This document shows, one piece after another, positions 54,747 to 63,765 of a stretch of DNA of 64,000 bases. A model generated the notes under the pieces. It saw nothing but the letters and a program-made list of their open reading frames with translations. It was not told the origin of the DNA and did not search any database. The stretch is taken from contig CM059624.1 of the NCBI GenBank assembly GCA_030435675.1, positions 11,308,769 to 11,372,768 of the forward strand, given 5' to 3'. Origin of the DNA: Steinernema hermaphroditum. Its lineage: Eukaryota > Nematoda > Chromadorea > Rhabditida > Steinernematidae. A program made the translations under genes and the position numbers. Within the stretch, counting starts at the first letter, position 1. Each line of letters starts with the position of its first letter.

Positions 54747-55670
54747 CAAGGACAGCTTCGAAGATTCGCACCTGCATTGGAGATATGGGTCCGGAGGTCG
54801 CGTCTTCGCTGGTCCTCAGAGCGTCGACGACCTTTAGGACGACTTTTCACACAGCCGGATTCCTGGCGACGGACATCTTGTTGTCTGCGGTGGTGTGACT
54901 ACGACTTCCGAGTGTCCCAATTCCCTCTGGAAGCCGGGAGACTCACAAATACCACAAGGTCTACAGCCAGACTTGAGACTTGCACTTAGTAGATAACACT
55001 TCCCCAGGTGGATAAGCAATACAAATGGATAAGACATATTTTTTTTTCTAGAAAGTTCTGTTTTGAATTTTTCGGCCTTAGCTGCGATTAAAGGAACCCC
55101 TCCCTATAGTCTCATTTTAGTCCTAAATCTCTATCTTCATCGAAAAACAACTGGAATTCAGCTGGGAAGTAACTCTAGAAATATCCTTCTTTCCCTTGAC
55201 GTCCGGATATCTAATTACGTGATCTTCTTGGCGTCTAGTTCCCGTTTGACTTGAACGGTGGTCTTCGTTCACCCTGATCCTAATTCGATTCTAGGTGCAC
55301 ACACTTCAGCGCATTTCGATGTAACGCGCCAAAACACGCCAAAAAACGTGCGTCACATATGCGTCTCTCTTTGTTTTCGCACCGTAATTACTCACAGAGG
55401 CGACCCTCGCTTGATTTGCTTTTAGAGTCTCACATTTCGGTAGTAATTAAAATTGTTTTCTTGGACGTTGGATAAGGAAGTGCGCTTCCGTCGCCGTTCG
55501 CCCCTCCCTCTCAGTAGCGACTTTAAGGTAGCCAAAAGCCATCCATATCTAAGGCTCGTGGCCGCCTCTGCTGGTTCTTCTGTCGTTCACTATCAGCTTA
55601 ATGCCGACACAATCCAATTACCGTTTTCTGTCGCGCAAATTGGCTTTTGTTTTTATCGCCCACATTAAAA
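54747..55670. other. Intergenic and upstream region of the 55.7-kb GPCR gene
   Basis: No gene supported. Short open frames overlap on both strands. The last part is the presumed promoter of the plus-strand receptor gene. No TATA box or known element could be assigned. Confidence 0.5.
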
Positions 55671-55683
55671 ACCCGTTGCAGAT
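55671..55683 (+). promoter_or_regulatory. Candidate trans-splice (or 5'UTR) acceptor just before the GPCR start
   Basis: ACCCGTTGCAG ends two bases before the ATG at 55,684 and follows a T-rich stretch (TTTTGTTTTTATCGCC). In nematodes, spliced-leader acceptors commonly sit a few bases upstream of the start codon. This supports the chosen start but is inferred from position only. Confidence 0.45.
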
Positions 55684-57634
55684 ATGGATAACTCGAGCGC
55701 CTTCTGTGGAGAAAAGAACGAAGGATACGACGAAGCTCGATATGCCCTTATCATATTCATCGGCACTCCGTTGGCCATCACCGGAGTTCTCTTCAATAGC
55801 CTTCTTATTGTATGAGTTCAACGATAAGATCAAAATCCAAGGCTCACTTTAGGTCATGCACTCGGACAGAGTGAAGTTGAAATCGCCGACGATCTATCTC
55901 TTCGTTCTGGCCATCCTGGACCTGCTCATCTGCCTCTTCTACGTGCCAGTGTTCGCTGTTGACGCGTTCATGTTGTTCCACGGCATCGAGCCACTTTATC
56001 ACCTCTGGCATGCATACGTGATGCTCCTTTACGGGCTCAGCAGAATAGGTTGGTTTATGGACTCGAATGAATATGGAATTGACGTATATGGTTACCAAGA
56101 AACATTGCTGAATCAGCGAATTCATTTATTTTATAATTTTATTTACAGAATTGCACACCATACATCAGCTAGCACATTTTTTATTAGTTCACTATAGCCG
56201 TGAGTGGGAAATATCTTTAACGGAGGACAAGGCTATTCAAGCTTCCGAGCATTCCGAGCTGATTAGGCGTAGACATGAAATGGCCGCTATTATCCGTAGG
56301 AGTTTCAGGTTGTAAAGAAAGCTCTTTTGCTATTCCTTGGGGAGACACCGATCTGTTGCGTAATCTTGAGTACTTTGAGTACTGCTGACCTAATATAAGC
56401 TATGATATGCTCGTTCTTTTGTCGTATCCAAGGTTGTTTGCTAAATTAGTATACAGGGCGTGGTACAAGTTTTATGACCTGAAAATCAGCCAATCTAATC
56501 AGCTTCAAACTCTGGTAGGGTAGACATCCTTATAGTGTTCGTTTCTGTACTCTCTTTGGGTTCCGTTCTGATAGAAGAGGAACTGTTGGACATAAAATAT
56601 GATATCACGTAAACACCATATCTTCTTATCTATTTGAACGTCCGGAAAATTCAATTTAAGTGCAACAATATCGAATTTACATTTTAGCTCAATTCGCTGC
56701 CACATACATGGTTCTGCTGGCGACGGTGGAACGTTTCATCGTTGTGGGTAACATCAAAAGATTGCAGTTTCTGATAAGGTAACGTCTAAATGTTGGCGAA
56801 TCACCATCGCCGTCTCATTCTAGCAGCACGGGACGATATGTTACTGTAGCCCTAGTGCTTCTCTTCTCGATCGCCCTCAGAGCGTCTGCCTTCTTCGACT
56901 ACGAGATCGTTCATTTCCCCGATTGTCCAATCTTTGAGGTAAGAACCATTCGCACACCGAATCAAAGTCGCCGTTTTCAGTCGTACGTGTTCATGCCGAT
57001 GCTCACCAAATTCTCCTACTATCCCATCTACAACTTCTACGTCATTACAATCCTGCACGTCTTTTTGCCCTTTACATTCCTGCTCGTTCTCAACTTCGTC
57101 ATCATCGCGATGACCAAGAGGAAAGCGTACAAAAGGATATGCCGATCGGCAAAATTTGGAGATTCGTCGAGAATAGCTTCCATGATGAGAAGAGGTAGGG
57201 TCTGAAGTGTCTCTTATGTAATGTAGCATAATTTATTCTAGAGTCGGCCATTGCTTTGGTGAACCGAAAAGAAATAACGACAACAACAAGGACTATTATT
57301 TTCCTCGTTTTCACATATCTCACGTGTAACATTATCAGCGTTTTCATGAATATAATGGAGAATGTATTCCCGGAAAGCTCGCTTTTAGTCGACGAGAGCG
57401 GAAACAGGTACTCAAAAATGCCGAAACACAAAGTACATCTTGTTGTTTAGCACTCTCTTCTATACGATAACGGCCGACCTCGTGAGCATCATGGTCGTCG
57501 TGAACTCAATGTTGAGGATCTTCATCTACGTCATCTGTAGTTCGCAGTTCAGGGAGGACATCTATCGGCTCACTTCATGCGTTTGCAGAATCACGAGGAA
57601 CATGTGTTGCCGAGGGAAGGAGGTTGAACTGTAA
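55684..57634 (+). CDS. Rhodopsin-family GPCR, FMRFamide/neuropeptide-receptor-like
   Basis: Predicted 363-residue seven-transmembrane receptor. Exons by GT-AG and frame: 55684-55809, 55853-56048, 56688-56778, 56824-56938, 56981-57194, 57242-57407, 57451-57634. Introns are 43, 639, 45, 42, 47 and 43 nt. Transmembrane segments fall at about residues 20-43, 57-80, 94-125, 143-162, 195-221, 264-290 and 306-334. TM1 has the expected Asn (LFNSLLIV). TM3 ends in ATVERFIVVG, where ERF replaces the usual DRY. TM7 ends NSMLRIFIYV followed by SSQFRE, close to the NSxxxFxIY pattern of nematode FMRFamide-type receptors. Cys172 is in extracellular loop 2, but no Cys is seen at the usual start of TM3. The family knowledge suggests a peptide ligand and G-protein signalling at the neuronal plasma membrane; the ligand is unknown. 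Intron 2 is unusually long. An amine receptor or another orphan class A family is less likely. Confidence 0.82.
56821..56826 (+). promoter_or_regulatory. Tandem splice acceptor (NAGNAG) in the GPCR gene
   Basis: Intron 3 ends TCATTCTAGCAG, so either TAG (exon from 56,824) or CAG (exon from 56,827) could be used. The choice adds or drops a single Ser at the intracellular start of TM4 without changing frame. Confidence 0.5.
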
Positions 57635-57662
57635 CCATCAGGTTGATCTATGGGTCTACGGC

Positions 57663-57668
57663 AATAAA
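57663..57668 (+). terminator. Polyadenylation signal AATAAA of the GPCR gene
   Basis: AATAAA starts 29 nt after the stop codon (TAA at 57,632-57,634), a typical spacing for short nematode 3'UTRs. Confidence 0.7.
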
Positions 57669-57933
57669 CTTGTTGACAACTATTGCTTTTGCAGTGTCTG
57701 CCACTTATTTGGTGGTTCTACGCAGTAATAGTTTACGGCTATGTTAGATGACAAAGCGGCTCATTAGATCACCTTCACACCTTCTAAGGTCTAAAGGAAT
57801 GCACAGGAAATCCGAAATTTCGGGAATTTCCTACCACCTTGATGACGTGGGAATCCTAAGCTAAGATGCACATTGACGGCAAATTTTCAGTTGATTACTC
57901 CAATTAAAAGTGATTAGACGACTTTTGTTTGTG
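57669..57933. other. Intergenic, between convergent genes
   Basis: Roughly 265 bp with no gene seen, between the polyadenylation signal of the plus-strand GPCR and the minus-strand candidate exon at 57,934. Confidence 0.5.
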
Positions 57934-58185
57934 TTAAAGGCTGGCGGCTTTCATTCTGGCATTAAAGGCTTTCATTCCTGGCGTGGCAGTTTTGTCGAAT
58001 CGGTCTGTGGCGGCGCTCAGCGGGGGTCTCTGGGAATCGTCGAAAACACCGGAGTTAATGATCTTCTCCTTCTCGGGCCGTTTGGGATACAGGGACGGCT
58101 TCGGAGAGATGAGTCCGTGATCTGGGAGTTGCTGCGTCTTCTCTGGTGGTGGTGTCCTCGAAGCGAGTTTCTCATTAGACCAACC
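57934..58185 (-). CDS. Unidentified coding-like fragment (possible terminal exon or gene relic)
   Basis: A minus-strand frame is open for 83 codons from after a TGA at 58,186-58,188 to a TAA at 57,934-57,936. Its translation looks protein-like: rich in Pro, Lys and Ser, with TPPPEKTQQLPDHG near the start, YPKRPEKEKIINSG in the middle and TPGMKAFNARMKAASL at the C-terminus. It is GC-richer than its surroundings. There is no Met until near the end. An upstream GTACGT donor with an AG 41 nt downstream exists, but its phase does not match this frame. It could be the last exon of a gene whose other exons I cannot see, or a gene fragment. No family recognised; no AATAAA seen after the stop. Confidence 0.3.
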   Translation of the reverse strand, partial: GWSNEKLASRTPPPEKTQQLPDHGLISPKPSLYPKRPEKEKIINSGVFDDSQRPPLSAATDRFDKTATPGMKAFNARMKAASL

Positions 58186-58606
58186 TCACTCCCAGAGAGC
58201 GACTGACGTACCCACCATTCTCAAGATCGGTTCGGTTCGACAGCTTAATTTTTAGGACCAATTTGATTAAGACACGTCCTAAGACAAATGCGTGAATCGT
58301 ATATGTGCCAGCGGAAATCGTGACGATCTATCGAAACGAGTATAAATTTCTTTACGATATTTTTGAAACCACGACCGGCCACTCTTCATCAATATCGGTC
58401 TTCATTGGGCAAGTACGAGCCACTTGGCTCCTTACTCCCTATGCTGTCTTTTTGAAAGTTCCTAAATTTTTAAAAAAAGCTGAAAAAGTGCATTGTCCTT
58501 TCGCGGAAAGTGGCTCCGAAAGTGCAAGTAGGTGAGCTCCAAATTGAGTTACAACACTGCGTCATCCACTTCCCAGGCCCCTAATATGAAACCAGCATTG
58601 GATATG
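58186..58606. other. Intergenic DNA downstream of chemoreceptor gene 1
   Basis: About 420 bp with no supported gene. In the minus direction it begins after the AATAAA of the chemoreceptor gene at 58,634-59,862 and leads to the coding-like fragment at 57,934-58,185. Confidence 0.5.
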
Positions 58607-58612
58607 TTTATT
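58607..58612 (-). terminator. Polyadenylation signal AATAAA of chemoreceptor gene 1
   Basis: AATAAA on the minus strand starts 22 nt past the stop codon at 58,634-58,636, matching the compact 3'UTRs of the other genes here. Confidence 0.65.
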
Positions 58613-58633
58613 AAATAAATAACATTTCGGCCG

Positions 58634-59862
58634 TCATTCAGCAGAACTGGATACTTCTGACGTGACTTCAGTTGACACAGACGAGTTCTTGTCTTGGTTC
58701 ATGTGCAAACAGCACTTGAAGGGTGTTTTGAGCAGTTCGAGAATGGCGCGCCGATACTCTTCGAAGGCTAATAGGACCGTGGATGATATCATAAATAGCC
58801 GTGGCTGAGAGAAGAGACAGTCATTGTGGCCAGGCAGGCAGCACTCACGGGATTCATGTACTGAGTAACGGCATAGATGTGAACACAGAAAAGGTCGAAG
58901 TTGGAGAGTCCCTCGACGCTTGTTGCCGTCAGGGACATCGCAGCAGAGCATAAGCTGTCGGCTGGGAAATCAGCAGATTGGGTCATGTGGAACGGGAACT
59001 CACGTATGGATAGCCAGAAGAAGAGGTTTGGCACAAAACAGTGAAGAAGAACTGAACGATAGACGTTCCAGCGACTTTGACGTATTCGTCCCATCTGAGC
59101 TTGACACGCGTGAGTTACACTTTGGATGACGGTCTGAATGGAGATAATACCAATAGCTTGTGAGCAGAATGTCATGATCTATTGACCTACACACATACCA
59201 AAACATAAAATCCGACCGTCACCAAAACGACCATTATCTGCGTCGCCGCCCTGAGGCAGGCCAGAACCACCGCGATTGAATGGGACAATTCAAACCTAGT
59301 CTGCATAATTTCAAACGTTTGACAGAGCGCCATCGTCGCGGCCATTCCAAACCCAACAGAAAACGGGATGTATGTTGATCTGAAACATCGCCTTTCACAG
59401 AACGTCCTAGGACGGCGATGCACATACTTTTTCCTACTTACATTTTGGAAGAAGAACAAACGCTTGTAGTTGATGTAAGCCAACGTCATTGTCACCGTCG
59501 ACTGGAAGTAGTAGACGTTGATTGCCAAGTAGGAGAGGAAGTTGTCGACGACGAACGGTAGGTGGCCAAGACTGCTGAACGAATATTCCGTCGTTCGAAC
59601 CCAGTCGATGAGCCTACATGTTCATCGGCTTCAACCACTTCGGATCAAAATACACAATCGAGAAGTAGGAAGTACTGTACGTGACAGCCACCAGCGTGGC
59701 GATCGATATGTTCAGTGTGTATGTTTTGACCAAACAATTCGGAACTTTCCAAACGGAGAGAATAATGATCAGCACATTGACTGGAATAGCAGCAAAGCTG
59801 AAATATGCCTGAATGCGCCCTAGGAAATTGACGATGTTGATGAAGAAGTCGGCGAAGACCAT
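58634..59862 (-). CDS. Nematode serpentine chemoreceptor, Str-superfamily (srh/sri-like), gene 1
   Basis: Predicted 329-residue seven-transmembrane receptor. Exons, in transcript order: 59862-59654, 59613-59428, 59379-59199, 59133-59004, 58961-58849, 58804-58634. Introns are 40, 48, 65, 42 and 44 nt. TM1 contains FAAIPVNVLIIIL followed by KTYTLNISIATL, like the IP-x-H/N and LLN motifs of the Str superfamily. TM3 contains NVYYFQSTVTMTLAYIN. TM6 is LLHCFVPNLFFWLSIP and TM7 runs into STVLLAFEEYRRAI, matching the conserved YR after TM7. The tail has KCC and ends in a Ser/Glu-rich stretch. The second intron was chosen by alignment to the paralog at 61,447-62,604: the GTAAGT at 59,436-59,441 is out of phase, whereas GTATGT at 59,422-59,427 gives equal segment lengths (25 residues). 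Likely an odorant receptor in chemosensory neurons by family; ligand unknown. Exact subfamily is uncertain. Confidence 0.8.
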
Positions 59863-60317
59863 AGAAACGGGAAGTACCTAAAGGAGACGGTCATTTAGTT
59901 ACGAGAACGACCACATATGCCGAAGTGAACATGAGCCTCGTCAGTCCAGCTGTTGTGCAACACAATAAACTATCTTAAAATCAGAAAGAGGATCGTTGCG
60001 CGATAACGGCCTGTTATTGCGCAGTGAACGCACAATTTTAAACCGGTTCGAGCGCGGCTATTAACTGAAAGCTGTTGCATTCCTGAGTTTATCGCGCTTG
60101 TGAGCTAGCTGTGACCTGAATATGGACAACATCGTCGTAAATTTAAACTTAATGTTCCATTTTACAAGCACAGTGTTTTTAATCCAAGTTTTTTCCATAT
60201 TTTCCGCAAAGACTACAAAAACTGCGATATGCTGCAGGTATCTAAGATGTATTTATCTATTTAGCACGGAAATATGTGATTATCGGGTATACAGTAACGC
60301 TCTCAGTGATTCTCCAT
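59863..60317. other. Intergenic DNA, upstream of chemoreceptor gene 1
   Basis: 455 bp between the start of the minus-strand chemoreceptor and the end of the SKP1-related gene. It should hold the receptor promoter and the SKP1-related 3'UTR. No canonical AATAAA follows the SKP1-related stop. Confidence 0.5.
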
Positions 60318-60854
60318 CTAGTTGTCCCCATCGGTGCGCTCTCTTTTCTCAGAGGATTCGCCCTCGTCTGCCCCCTGGTCGCCGGCGGCGTTCTTGCGCT
60401 CGTCCTTCTTGAGTGGGATCTCGAGCCACTGGGACATCTCCTCGGCCGTCTTTCCCTCCAGGTTGTTGGCTGTGTACTTCACAAGAGTATCGATGAGGTC
60501 AGGCATCTCGAGGTAGTAAGCAGCGTTGATGACGGCGGCCAGCTTCGACCGGGGAAACTGATTGTCCAGCAGCTCCGTGTCCTCCTTGGACACGTTCCGG
60601 TTGAAGCGATGGATCTGGCGGTCATCCTCGGAGCGCGGTTCCTCTTCCTCGTGCATCCTCAGCCAGGCGACGATCGTCTCGAGGGCGTCGGCGTTCACCG
60701 ACGGCATCGGGATCGCCTCCTCGGGCAGGGCGTCCTCGTCGAAGCCGAGGTCGGCCATCATTGTCTTGAGGAGGTTCGCCTTCTGGAAGTCCTTCTTCTG
60801 CACCTCGAACTCCTTTCCGTCGGAAGAGGCCAGCTTCACCGTTTCGGAGGCCAT
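60318..60854 (-). CDS. SKP1-related protein (SCF ubiquitin-ligase adaptor), intronless
   Basis: 178 residues in one exon, starting at MASETVKL. An in-frame Met 40 codons upstream exists (60,974), but family alignment starts here. In SCF complexes SKP1 bridges cullin-1 and F-box proteins in cytoplasm and nucleus. The N-terminal POZ fold covers about residues 4-70 (VKLASSDGKEFEVQ; DALETIVAWLRMH), followed by an acidic loop. The Skp1 dimerisation region is at about 95-145 (LLDNQF; INAAYYLEMPDLIDTLVK; LEGKTAEEM). The normal SKP1 C-terminus, whose last helix carries a Trp that contacts the F-box, is absent; instead residues 147-178 are a charged Lys/Asp/Glu/Gly tail. Nematodes have expanded, divergent skr families, so this is likely one of them. 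It has no introns and is strikingly GC-rich compared with its AT-rich neighbours, which suggests retroposition or transfer from elsewhere in the genome. Confidence 0.85.
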   Translation of the reverse strand: MASETVKLASSDGKEFEVQKKDFQKANLLKTMMADLGFDEDALPEEAIPMPSVNADALETIVAWLRMHEEEEPRSEDDRQIHRFNRNVSKEDTELLDNQFPRSKLAAVINAAYYLEMPDLIDTLVKYTANNLEGKTAEEMSQWLEIPLKKDERKNAAGDQGADEGESSEKRERTDGDN

Positions 60855-61446
60855 TATTGGTTCTGGTGGAAGGCTTTGGTTGTGATTGAATGTGGACGAT
60901 CGGGATGTAAATGTCCCTGTTTTTGGCAACATGCATTGCAAAGGAAAATGTGCGAACTTCTCATGGCATCGCAAAGATACTGTGGTCTCCGATGCACGAC
61001 AGTTTGGTCAAGCAGTGTTTTTGGCTTTCACCAGAGTTACAAGCATAATAAATCCAGTAGAAGAATACACGGGCAAACAAAGCACCTATCGCTCTATTCA
61101 TAGTGTTCATGATGTATCATAACATCAGCTAAAACTCAAAAATCTCAAAAACATGGACCTATCCGATCACCTGCTACAATTGGTAAAGTACTATAACGGA
61201 TAATGCGGATACGCTGTATATGGGTGACACTCACAGCAACTATGGCCAATAAGACTCAGAGAAACAGAGTGAGCGAAAGGACGACCGATATCCACGGACG
61301 CAAATGAAAGACCCCCAATAGTGTACAAATTCATTTTATGGTAGAATTTCGTCGTGATAAGTAATACAACAACAAAGCTTCCATGTTCTACTATATATTT
61401 TTTTTAAGTTCAATACTCAATACCCGGTTAACATGAGTTGATAAGC
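60855..61446. other. Intergenic DNA, upstream of the SKP1-related gene
   Basis: About 590 bp between the SKP1-related start and the stop of chemoreceptor gene 2. It contains the presumed SKP1-related promoter. Reading toward the gene, CCTTCCACCAG ends 8 nt before the ATG and could be a trans-splice acceptor. No gene seen. Confidence 0.45.
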
Positions 61447-62604
61447 TCATTTTGTATTCGTCGGACTGATGCTTATTATCATAACTGTACTGGACGTCTT
61501 CTTCTTGCAGCACTTAAAACATTTCCGCAACAGTGCCATGATCCCATCCCGATAGTCACGGAAAGCGATTATGGCGCAAACGGACGTTATAAATATGCGT
61601 ATCTAGAAATGAAATCTTATTGCTGCCTACCGTACCCAACTTACATTCTGCGTGAAGGTTGCTGTGATCGATGAAAAGACGCAAACTTTAAGAAGTTTCG
61701 AATTTTCGAGGTCAATGAAGCAATTGCATATGATCTCAGCTGAAAATCGGAGCCTAAGCGATTGTCACAGAAACTATTCTTACGACAAGCGACGACGAGT
61801 AGTAGATTAGGTGGAGTACAGTAGATGAGCACTGCGCGAAGTGCCCTCCGTGTGGGTTTGTTTTGTCCAGCTGCCTCTGGCTGCCGCATCGTCACGAATA
61901 TGTAATACAGCGCCTGAAAGCTTGTTTCTAAGGTAAATACGGTGATGTTTGCTTACGAGAACGTAGAACACAGCCATGAGACCAATGGTAAGCAGCTGAG
62001 CTACACCTCTAAAGAAATTGCATATCGTCGTGGTTGTACTATCTGCATCGAATTCTGTCAGAACTTGTGCGATGGCGGTGGAGGTGGAAAGCATGTAGGC
62101 AATGGCGAATGCTGTCTTTATATGCCTAAATGACTAGGGTCTTCTTGGTCATCCTCCTAATCATACCTGTCCTTCAGGACATGCATTGCCAGTCCGGGCC
62201 TGGCGAAGGCGATGTAGGACAAAACGACAGTTAGGGTAGCTTGGAAATAGTAGACGTTGAGAGTAAATAAGCGAAGAAACTCGTAGATGATGATGGGTAC
62301 TATATGAGATGCTCTAAATGTAGCTCTTTTGCCGTTTTCTTAAAGGGTGGTTAACAAACGTTTCGGAGTTTATGCTAGAAATGATCAGGAAAGCCAGTGA
62401 GTAGAGCACATCGACAAGCATGACAATGGCCATATTCACAGTGTACATCCGTGCTAAGGACGGCGCCACCTTTGTGAAAGACAGGAATATGATGATGATG
62501 TTGACGGGAATCGAAATGAACATGACCACAGTCTCGGCCTGGTTGAGGCTGTTTATCGTGCTGGTCAAAGCGATCCATTCAGACGCCGTCATATTGCCGT
62601 CCAT
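61447..62604 (-). CDS. Nematode serpentine chemoreceptor, Str-superfamily (srh/sri-like), gene 2
   Basis: Predicted 313-residue paralog of the receptor at 58,634-59,862. Exons in transcript order: 62604-62360, 62313-62167, 62125-61957, 61913-61784, 61739-61645, 61602-61447. Introns are 46, 41, 43, 44 and 42 nt. TM1 has FISIPVNIIIIFLSF, TM2 starts YTVNMAIVML, TM3 has NVYYFQATLTVVLSYI, TM5 ends VFYVLALYYIFV, TM6 is LIYCTPPNLLLVVA and TM7 runs into CAIIAFRDYRDGIM with a KCFKCCKKK tail. Intron phases (2,2,0,1,0) are the same as in gene 1, and exon 4 has the same length (130 nt) in both. The protein is shorter than gene 1, mainly from shorter loops around TM3 and before TM7. Role inferred from family: chemosensory GPCR in sensory cilia. 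No AATAAA is seen just after the stop. Confidence 0.8.
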
Positions 62605-62791
62605 GTTTCACGGACAGACGACGAAGGTAAAGAGAAAAAAAGTATCGGTAAGTGGCAACTGACGACTTAGGCTGTCGATCGTTTATTAATTGAATTTGCA
62701 TTTTAGAACACAAGACGCGATAACAAGTTATCGTACATTCTACTGCTCTAAATAGTCGAGTACGTAGATCTATACTTTTCAGTTTCAAACA
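62605..62791. other. Upstream region of chemoreceptor gene 2
   Basis: 187 bp between the receptor start and the TTAA-flanked element. With the element immediately upstream, the receptor's proximal promoter is at most about 190 bp unless it extends into the element. No motif assigned. Confidence 0.45.
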
Positions 62792-62795
62792 TTAA

Positions 62796-63437
62796 AGGGA
62801 CCCGGTCATGGATAAAAAAAGTTCTTTAAATCTTCTGAAAATTGGTATACCCCTGTTTTCGGGGTCGCTGAACATGATGGTGAAGTCGGTTTCTCGGAAA
62901 CTACCATGTTTTCCAAAAAAGCAAAAGCAAATAGCAAAAAATTGGCAAAAAACATCGTGCAAACTTTGCGTTGAAGCGCTAGGCAGAGTTCGCGGTTCGT
63001 CCCGAAAACCTTTCATTCCCTTCTTTCAAAGGCTGCCCAACATCATGCTGAAATCAGTTTCCCAAAAACCCGGTAGTTTTCAAGAAACAGACGACTACCA
63101 TGACAGACACGACCGTAGTTCCCGCGTTTTTTGCGCACTTATCCAATCTAGGCAAGGCTGGGCTCATTCAACGCGTCAGAAGCTGCTGAGCAAAATGTTC
63201 CCAAGCGCGGACCTGGTCCTCACCTATTTCGGCCAAAAAGAATGGATATATTGCGCAACTCATGCCACGCCGAATAGATCGTGTCGGGACCAATGGTAAA
63301 ACACATTCTGAATCCTAAGGTCTGTTTCTTGAAAACCACTGAGTTTTTTGGGAAACCGACTTCAGCATCGTGTTCAGCGACCCTGAAAACAGGGATACGC
63401 AAATTTTTCAGTAGATTTGAAGAAGTTCGGGTCCCTT
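62796..63437. mobile_element. Non-autonomous inverted-repeat DNA element (MITE-like) with TTAA flanks
   Basis: The left end AGGGACCCG at 62,796 and the right end CGGGTCCCT ending at 63,437 are inverted copies. Each end is flanked by TTAA (62,792-62,795 and 63,438-63,441), so ATTAAAGGGACCCG is perfectly inverted over 14 bp. The arms extend about 119 bp (62,796-62,914 and 63,319-63,437) with clear but imperfect identity. A third, internal copy of the inner arm lies at about 63,031-63,093 and is closer to the inverted right arm. There is no transposase. TTAA targets are typical of piggyBac-type and some other nematode TTAA elements. Whether TTAA is the target duplication or part of the terminal repeat cannot be decided. 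Open frames of 75-163 codons within it are not genes. Confidence 0.8.
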
Positions 63438-63441
63438 TAAT

Positions 63442-63726
63442 AATCAAATTGAAGATTTTCCGTGTCGCGATCAGCCACCTCCAACGCCATGTCTCTTAGT
63501 TTCTGGACTGTACTATCATCTAATGAATAACTCATACTACTGAAACAATTCTAACCTTCCGAGGTGTCCTCAGGTAGAGCTGAAAACTGACACACAGGCA
63601 GGTATAAATTATAAAACCTCATTTATAGCCTCAAAGCCCATCCGATCATACGCGCACCAGACCATGTAAACACAAAAGGAAGGCTTAGGAATCCGGACAA
63701 ATCAAATGGCACCTACACAGAGTTAG
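63442..63726. other. Intergenic DNA between the TTAA element and the partial receptor gene
   Basis: About 285 bp with no supported gene. On the minus strand, a stretch after a TGTGTAG acceptor-like site at about 63,711 reads as a short hydrophobic peptide (PFDLSGFLSLPFVF) before a stop. This could be a decayed receptor exon or chance. Confidence 0.4.
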
Positions 63727-63732
63727 TTTATT
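63727..63732 (-). terminator. Polyadenylation signal AATAAA of the partial receptor gene
   Basis: AATAAA on the minus strand starts 34 nt past a TAA at 63,766-63,768. The spacing matches the other genes here and supports the last exon ending at that stop. Confidence 0.5.
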
Positions 63733-63765
63733 CCAGTTAGCTCTCGCTTGTGAACGTTAATCTGT

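Noticed and set aside
54570..54989. 139-codon plus-strand open frame
   Set aside because: It spans the inverted repeat, has a low-quality Arg/Ser-rich translation, and other frames in the same patch look equally protein-like.
59187..59528. Uninterrupted frame joining TM3 to TM5 in chemoreceptor gene 1 without an intron
   Set aside because: It is open, but paralog alignment shows a 48-nt GTATGT...TTTCAG intron (59,380-59,427) that restores equal segment lengths and the same phase as gene 2.
60276..61103. 275-codon plus-strand frame opposite the SKP1-related gene
   Set aside because: It is the antisense shadow of the GC-rich SKP1-related coding region.
62808..63299. 163-codon open frame within the TTAA element
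   Set aside because: It runs through the terminal inverted repeat and internal arm copy, and resembles no transposase.
63610..63711. Hydrophobic minus-strand peptide after a TAG acceptor-like site
   Set aside because: It ends in a stop after about 29 codons, lies past the polyadenylation signal of the edge receptor and cannot be joined to another exon.
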